This document shows, in pieces, positions 59,905 through 64,000 of a stretch of 64,000 bases of DNA. The translations under genes and the position numbers were made by a program. How positions within the stretch are numbered: position 1 is the first letter of the stretch; every line of letters begins with the position of its first letter. This stretch comes from Quillaja saponaria (lineage: Eukaryota > Streptophyta > Magnoliopsida > Fabales > Quillajaceae). The notes beneath the pieces are model-generated. The model searched no databases and had not been told where the DNA came from. It saw nothing but the letters and a program-made list of their open reading frames with translations. The DNA lies in contig CM055609.1 in the NCBI GenBank assembly GCA_029379385.1, positions 1,550,001 through 1,614,000 of the forward strand, written 5' to 3'.

Positions 59905-61449
59905 TTAGTGGGTCTGTCTCGTTATCATTTTTCTTGCATGGGTTTTCCATTTCCCTTATTTCCTCAATTTCTTGAAGAACCTGTGTGCTTGTTTCTCTAT
60001 TGAAAATGTGGATGGCGTTAGATCAGCTACTTCATTGCTCCCATTCACTTTTTTCCGTTTTACTTTTCCAATCTGATCTGCGGCCAAGATAGAATTTTTC
60101 TTCTTTGGCTTCCTTGCATATAACCTTTAATTTCTCCCCCTTTCCTGCTCGAATTTTGGCCCACTATGCAATTGTTATTGCTATTTCTCTAAGCAAAACT
60201 ATTTGTAATTGTTCTTCCTTTCTGTTAGAACTGAATATGTTGAGATTTCATTTTCATTTATAAACAGATTTTGGCTTCTTTTAAATACGTTTAGGAAATT
60301 ATCCATGAAAGAGAGACTTTAGAAAGGAAATAGTAAATCAGTAATTTAATGGTATAGATCATACAAATAAAAATTCCCATCCTGCTATGCACGTGAATTG
60401 ATTTTCCAGTCATTTGGTTACCAAAACTTGACAATTATTGCTCCAAATCTTCGCAAAGAGAACAGGAAGAAGAAATGGCCTTCCTTGCCCCCTTCTTTTT
60501 AGTAACTTTAATTATAGTTATACTTATTTCTTTGTTTTCCTGGTTCTCTTGCATTGTTCCAGTTCTGTGTTTATGGCCAACAAATAAAGAATAGGAATAA
60601 GACCTTCAAACTGCTATTGAATTTTGTTGGGCATTTTTGCAAAAAATATTAGCATGCACCTTGCATGTTTCTCATTATTGATGACTTTCTCAGTGGAACA
60701 ATCACTAAAGTAAGCAGAATAGCTGTGTATAAGGGGCTAACCGTGGTAGGTAATATGACTTGAGCTTATGTATATATTAGGACTTTTTTTTTTTGTCTGT
60801 GTTTAAGGATCAGACCTGGTATTTCTAAACCGATGCCCATCCTCCCTTACCATCTGTTTGTAAATTCAAACCAGGCAGATGCTACATTTTCTAGAAAAAA
60901 AACTATTGTATATTTAGTCCTCCATCAGTTGATTAGATGAGATACTTGGCTTTCCGTTTATATCAAAACTATTGGTATACTGGAAGACGATAATTGCTAT
61001 AAACATTCTAAATGAATTCCTTGGTGCCTTGGAAAGTTAATAGTACCCAATATATTTTGTAAGGCTTACCAATTATGGTTTCAGAACTCCTATCAAAGCT
61101 TTAAATGTGGTTATCCCAACATCATATGTTTCATATTGAGATATGTGGAATGGTATGAGTTTAAGGAATCTGGAGAAAACCATATAACAGAAGAAGTCCA
61201 GATAAACAAGCCCCACTTGATTCAAAGAGATATTTACTTAATCATTGCTTACCGAAGACCAAATTTGTTCAGCAAAAAAATATCCAAAAAAAAAAAAAAA
61301 GAGTAAAAAAGTTATGGTATACTAAGCCAAGATTGTGTACTTTCTATTTGGTCTTCCCATGGCTTTCACATGATGGATTCTGCTTAATGTTTGTCTTCTA
61401 CGTGCAGGTCAGAACTAGGTATTGGGTGCTTCCAGGTTTTGCCCTTAAT

Positions 61450-63290
61450 ATGAAATCAGGACAGAAAAATGGCTGGAACTCTGTTGGTCGTCTTTGTATG
61501 AGAGAAAAATCAGCCACCCGTTTTTTCATGTTCCCAAAAGTGAAGTCAGCAGTCTTAAGTCCAGGAAAAACTCCTGTCTATCTCAATGTCTATGATTTGA
61601 CATCAGTAAACGGCTATGTCATTTGGGCAGGCCTTGGTATCTTTCACTCAGGAGTAGAAGGTTAGCGTACACATAAAAACTATGTTCTATTATTTCTGAA
61701 ATAGATCTTTGATGTGAAGAAAAGTATTTATTATGATGTTCAGTTTAAAATTCCTATACACAGCTTTTTGTAATGTAGATCATATCTCCTGAAACTTTAA
61801 AAATGCTTAGTTCTGGTCTTGTTTGTCACTGGGATGAACATGCCTTACTTAACCTTCCTTGCTTCTTGCTTCCCCAATGATAAAGCTAGAATTTTCCACC
61901 ACCCCACATGCATAAGGATTACAACTTACAAGCTAAGTATGCACATATGTGTACACTTCAACCGTACAAGCAGATGTAACCTCGCATCTTTTTTGAGGAA
62001 GAAGGACACTGATTATTTTGTGTGTCTCTGTGTACGAGTATAAGCATTGGTATTTTAAAAAAAAAAAAATCAGGATCCCAGGATTCTGCAAATGGTTTCT
62101 GATAGTTTTATTATACTTACAGTTCATGGAGTAGAGTATGCCTTTGGAGCCCATGACTACCCAACAAGTGGTGTCTTTGATGTTGAACCTCGACAGTGCC
62201 CAGGCTATAGGTTTAGGAAGTCAATATTCATGGGGACAACATCCTTGGATCCTAACCAGTTTAGAGAGTTCATGGAGCGCCAGTCAACAAACTACAATGG
62301 TGATACATATCATTTAATTGTGAAGAACTGCAACCATTTCTGTGGGGATATGTGTTACAAGCTGACAGGAAATTCAATACCAAAATGGGTCAATCGTCTT
62401 GCAAGGATTGGTATAGAACATATATCCCTCTTTTGCATAACAATTATTCAGTCTTTTAGGTCACTGCATCAGTTTTTTTCACTCCAATTGCCCCACTCCC
62501 GTATGCATTGAACCAGGCAATGTTGAAACAAATTGTAGTTTATTTAATGTTTACTCAACCTTCTCATCACATAATGCTGCTACTTCACAGTGGCAGCTTT
62601 CCACTTAAGTATTTTACTGCCATGCATGTATTAGCCTTTGAGGAAAATTAATGAGGATTAGAAGAAGGTTTGTTCTCAGAGGCAAGTTGCTCCTTGCTTC
62701 TCTCTTTCTCACTTGATGTCTCTCTTTGGCTGAGATGCAGTATGAAGTATGAACTACTCATATAGCTTCTGAATACACTTGGGTTCAAATTTTGATTTGA
62801 CAGATTTCTAAATCATTCATGTGATGTATGTACTTTTCTCATTTAACTACAGTTGTTAAAAAAAGCGAAGTTTACTTATTTTTCAGGGATGACTTGTCTG
62901 TTGGAGATAAATTTTATTAGTGTTAGATGCATTAATTACAATACTTGTTCCCTAACAACTGTTTCATGCTCACTCTCTCACCCTCCGAACTCCCCAGCAT
63001 TTTACCATTTGACACATGTCTTTCATGTTTTCCATACAGGCTCACTGTGCAACTGCATACTCCCTGAGGCCCTTAAGGCTTCCACTGTCCCACAAGATTC
63101 CAGTTTTCAGGGGTGTGACAATGAAAAGAAGAGACTGAGGAGTGCCTTCTGTTGCTTGTCATCAATTTCATTGCACCAGAGTCAGAGGGAAGTATCAATG
63201 TCTTCACTATTTCTACATTCTCACTACAAAGGCTGCCTACCACCATGGGAATCAAAGAGATCTAACAAGGGCTCATTGAAGGAAAGATGA
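61450..63290 (+). CDS. PPPDE (deSI-like) thiol peptidase
   Basis: Coding exons are 61450-61660, 62123-62410 and 63040-63290, giving 249 residues. The first coding exon opens at acceptor 61408. The PPPDE domain (about 42-185) begins PVYLNVYDLTSVNGYVIWAG. It carries the catalytic His66 in GIFHSGVEVHGVEYAFGAHD and the catalytic Cys140 in HLIVKNCNHFCGDMC, and ends SIPKWVNRLARIG. Family members act as deSUMOylating or deubiquitinating isopeptidases. The plant subgroup with this C-terminus (CNCILPEAL) resembles Arabidopsis deSI-like At4g17486. The tail is Ser/Lys-rich and variable. The Met at 61450 is the first in frame in its exon. An upstream Met would require another coding exon. Confidence 0.92.
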
Positions 63291-64000
63291 GAAGACAATT
63301 CAGTCACTCTACTCTGTTGAAGAAGATCATCGTTTTGAAATATTGAGCCAATTTGGATATAGGAGGCAGAATCTGTTTAAGTTTGTTGTTTTGAATGACA
63401 ACTCATAGGGCAATTTATCTGTTTTTTTGCTGATCTCTGGTGTTTATGTTTATTATATTATCTTGCTTTTGTAAGATTGTGTTGCTAATGTGATGTCTAT
63501 TGACGTGCAAACTCAATCTTGATACATAAAACTGCTTCGGTTTCAGTCATTGCCTTGATTTGTGATATTTTGCTGTCTGAAATCTCTAGGTGCACATTTC
63601 CATCCAGAGGCATAAAAAAACTGGGTCAAGGACCAGAAGCATATCAAGGATCTAACTGAAGGCAAATATGACTAGAGCTGTATAGTTCTGTATGAACAAT
63701 TATAAATTACAGAAATTGAGTTGTTAAGCTTAACTGCTTAGCAGCTCAAGCAAGTATTCCACTTGGATCTTCCTCTTCCATTACAGTAAAAAAAAGAAAT
63801 AAGAATCCATTACCTATATCACTTAAATATAGATGCCATAGGTCAATGACTAATTAAGTAAACTATGTCTAAAAGACATAATATGTTAATCTGATAATAA
63901 TTACATAAGAAACCAGTTCATTAAGGATTTGTCGTTGACTCTTTTCTTAACTTGTACAGTTAGACTAAAACATTAATCATTATAAAAGGCTTCATTTGCG
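63291..64000. other. PPPDE 3' flank and window end
   Basis: The probable 3' untranslated region is followed by AT-rich sequence. No further gene can be supported before the window ends. Confidence 0.5.

Noticed and set aside
1..64000. CRISPR arrays, bacterial operons, phage or integrated viral genes
   Set aside because: No such repeats or proteins were seen. All recognised genes are plant nuclear genes with introns or plant-specific domains.

Overview
This is a stretch of nuclear DNA from a eudicot plant. The coding exons are separated by AT-rich introns with GT/AG borders, the intergenic DNA is very AT-rich, and the genes are plant-specific or plant-typical: a plastid ClpP subunit, a BURP protein, MED32, a DUF7086 protein, a plant PI4K-alpha, a polyol transporter, a PPR protein and a G-box-type bZIP. 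I cannot name the species. From memory, two neighbour pairs match Arabidopsis: CLPP6/MED32 (At1g11750/At1g11760) and PLT5/PPR (At3g18830/At3g18840). The window therefore looks like ordinary syntenic eudicot chromosome with one lineage-specific insertion, the BURP locus.

Layout. 0.2-3.6 kb: CLPP6, nine exons, plus strand. 3.6-12.7 kb: a repeat-rich accessory block. It holds a BURP-domain gene (8.55-11.1 kb) whose N-terminal half is built of tyrosine-rich repeats, an orphan duplicate of its first exon (7.59 kb), several decayed copies of its upstream region, and two tandem-repeat blocks. 12.8-13.2 kb: intronless MED32, minus strand, between two copies of a duplicated promoter-like segment. 16.3-17.2 kb: intronless DUF7086 gene. 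19.8-36.6 kb: a complete 26-exon phosphatidylinositol 4-kinase alpha gene whose exons sum to an uninterrupted 2,039 codons. 38.4-40.4 kb: polyol/monosaccharide transporter (PLT5 type), minus strand, with one extra base in exon 2. 40.5-48.2 kb: gene-poor DNA with a 559-bp hAT-type MITE that has a perfect 8-bp target duplication. 48.2-50.3 kb: intronless E-class PPR protein. 51.2-52.1 kb: intron-free, broken copy of an XEG113-type arabinosyltransferase. 52.7-56.9 kb: G-box-factor-like bZIP, minus strand. 57.3-57.5 kb: RTE LINE 3' relic. 59.7-63.3 kb: PPPDE (deSI-like) peptidase.

The genes are independent housekeeping or regulatory units, not a pathway. The candidate for an undescribed system is the BURP locus. 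It encodes a secreted protein with about 15 to 18 modules of the type (Q-P)-x-Y-I-T-x-Y fused to a BURP domain that keeps all four Cys-His pairs. This is the architecture of fused precursor/cyclases for ribosomal cyclic peptides (burpitides), but with Tyr where lyciumin cores have Trp. A single extra base between repeats and BURP domain breaks the frame. The same base creates a GT that could be spliced to an AG 157 nt downstream and restore the frame exactly.

Exon borders were placed by eye from splice consensus, reading frame and remembered family sequences. No alignment or database search was run.
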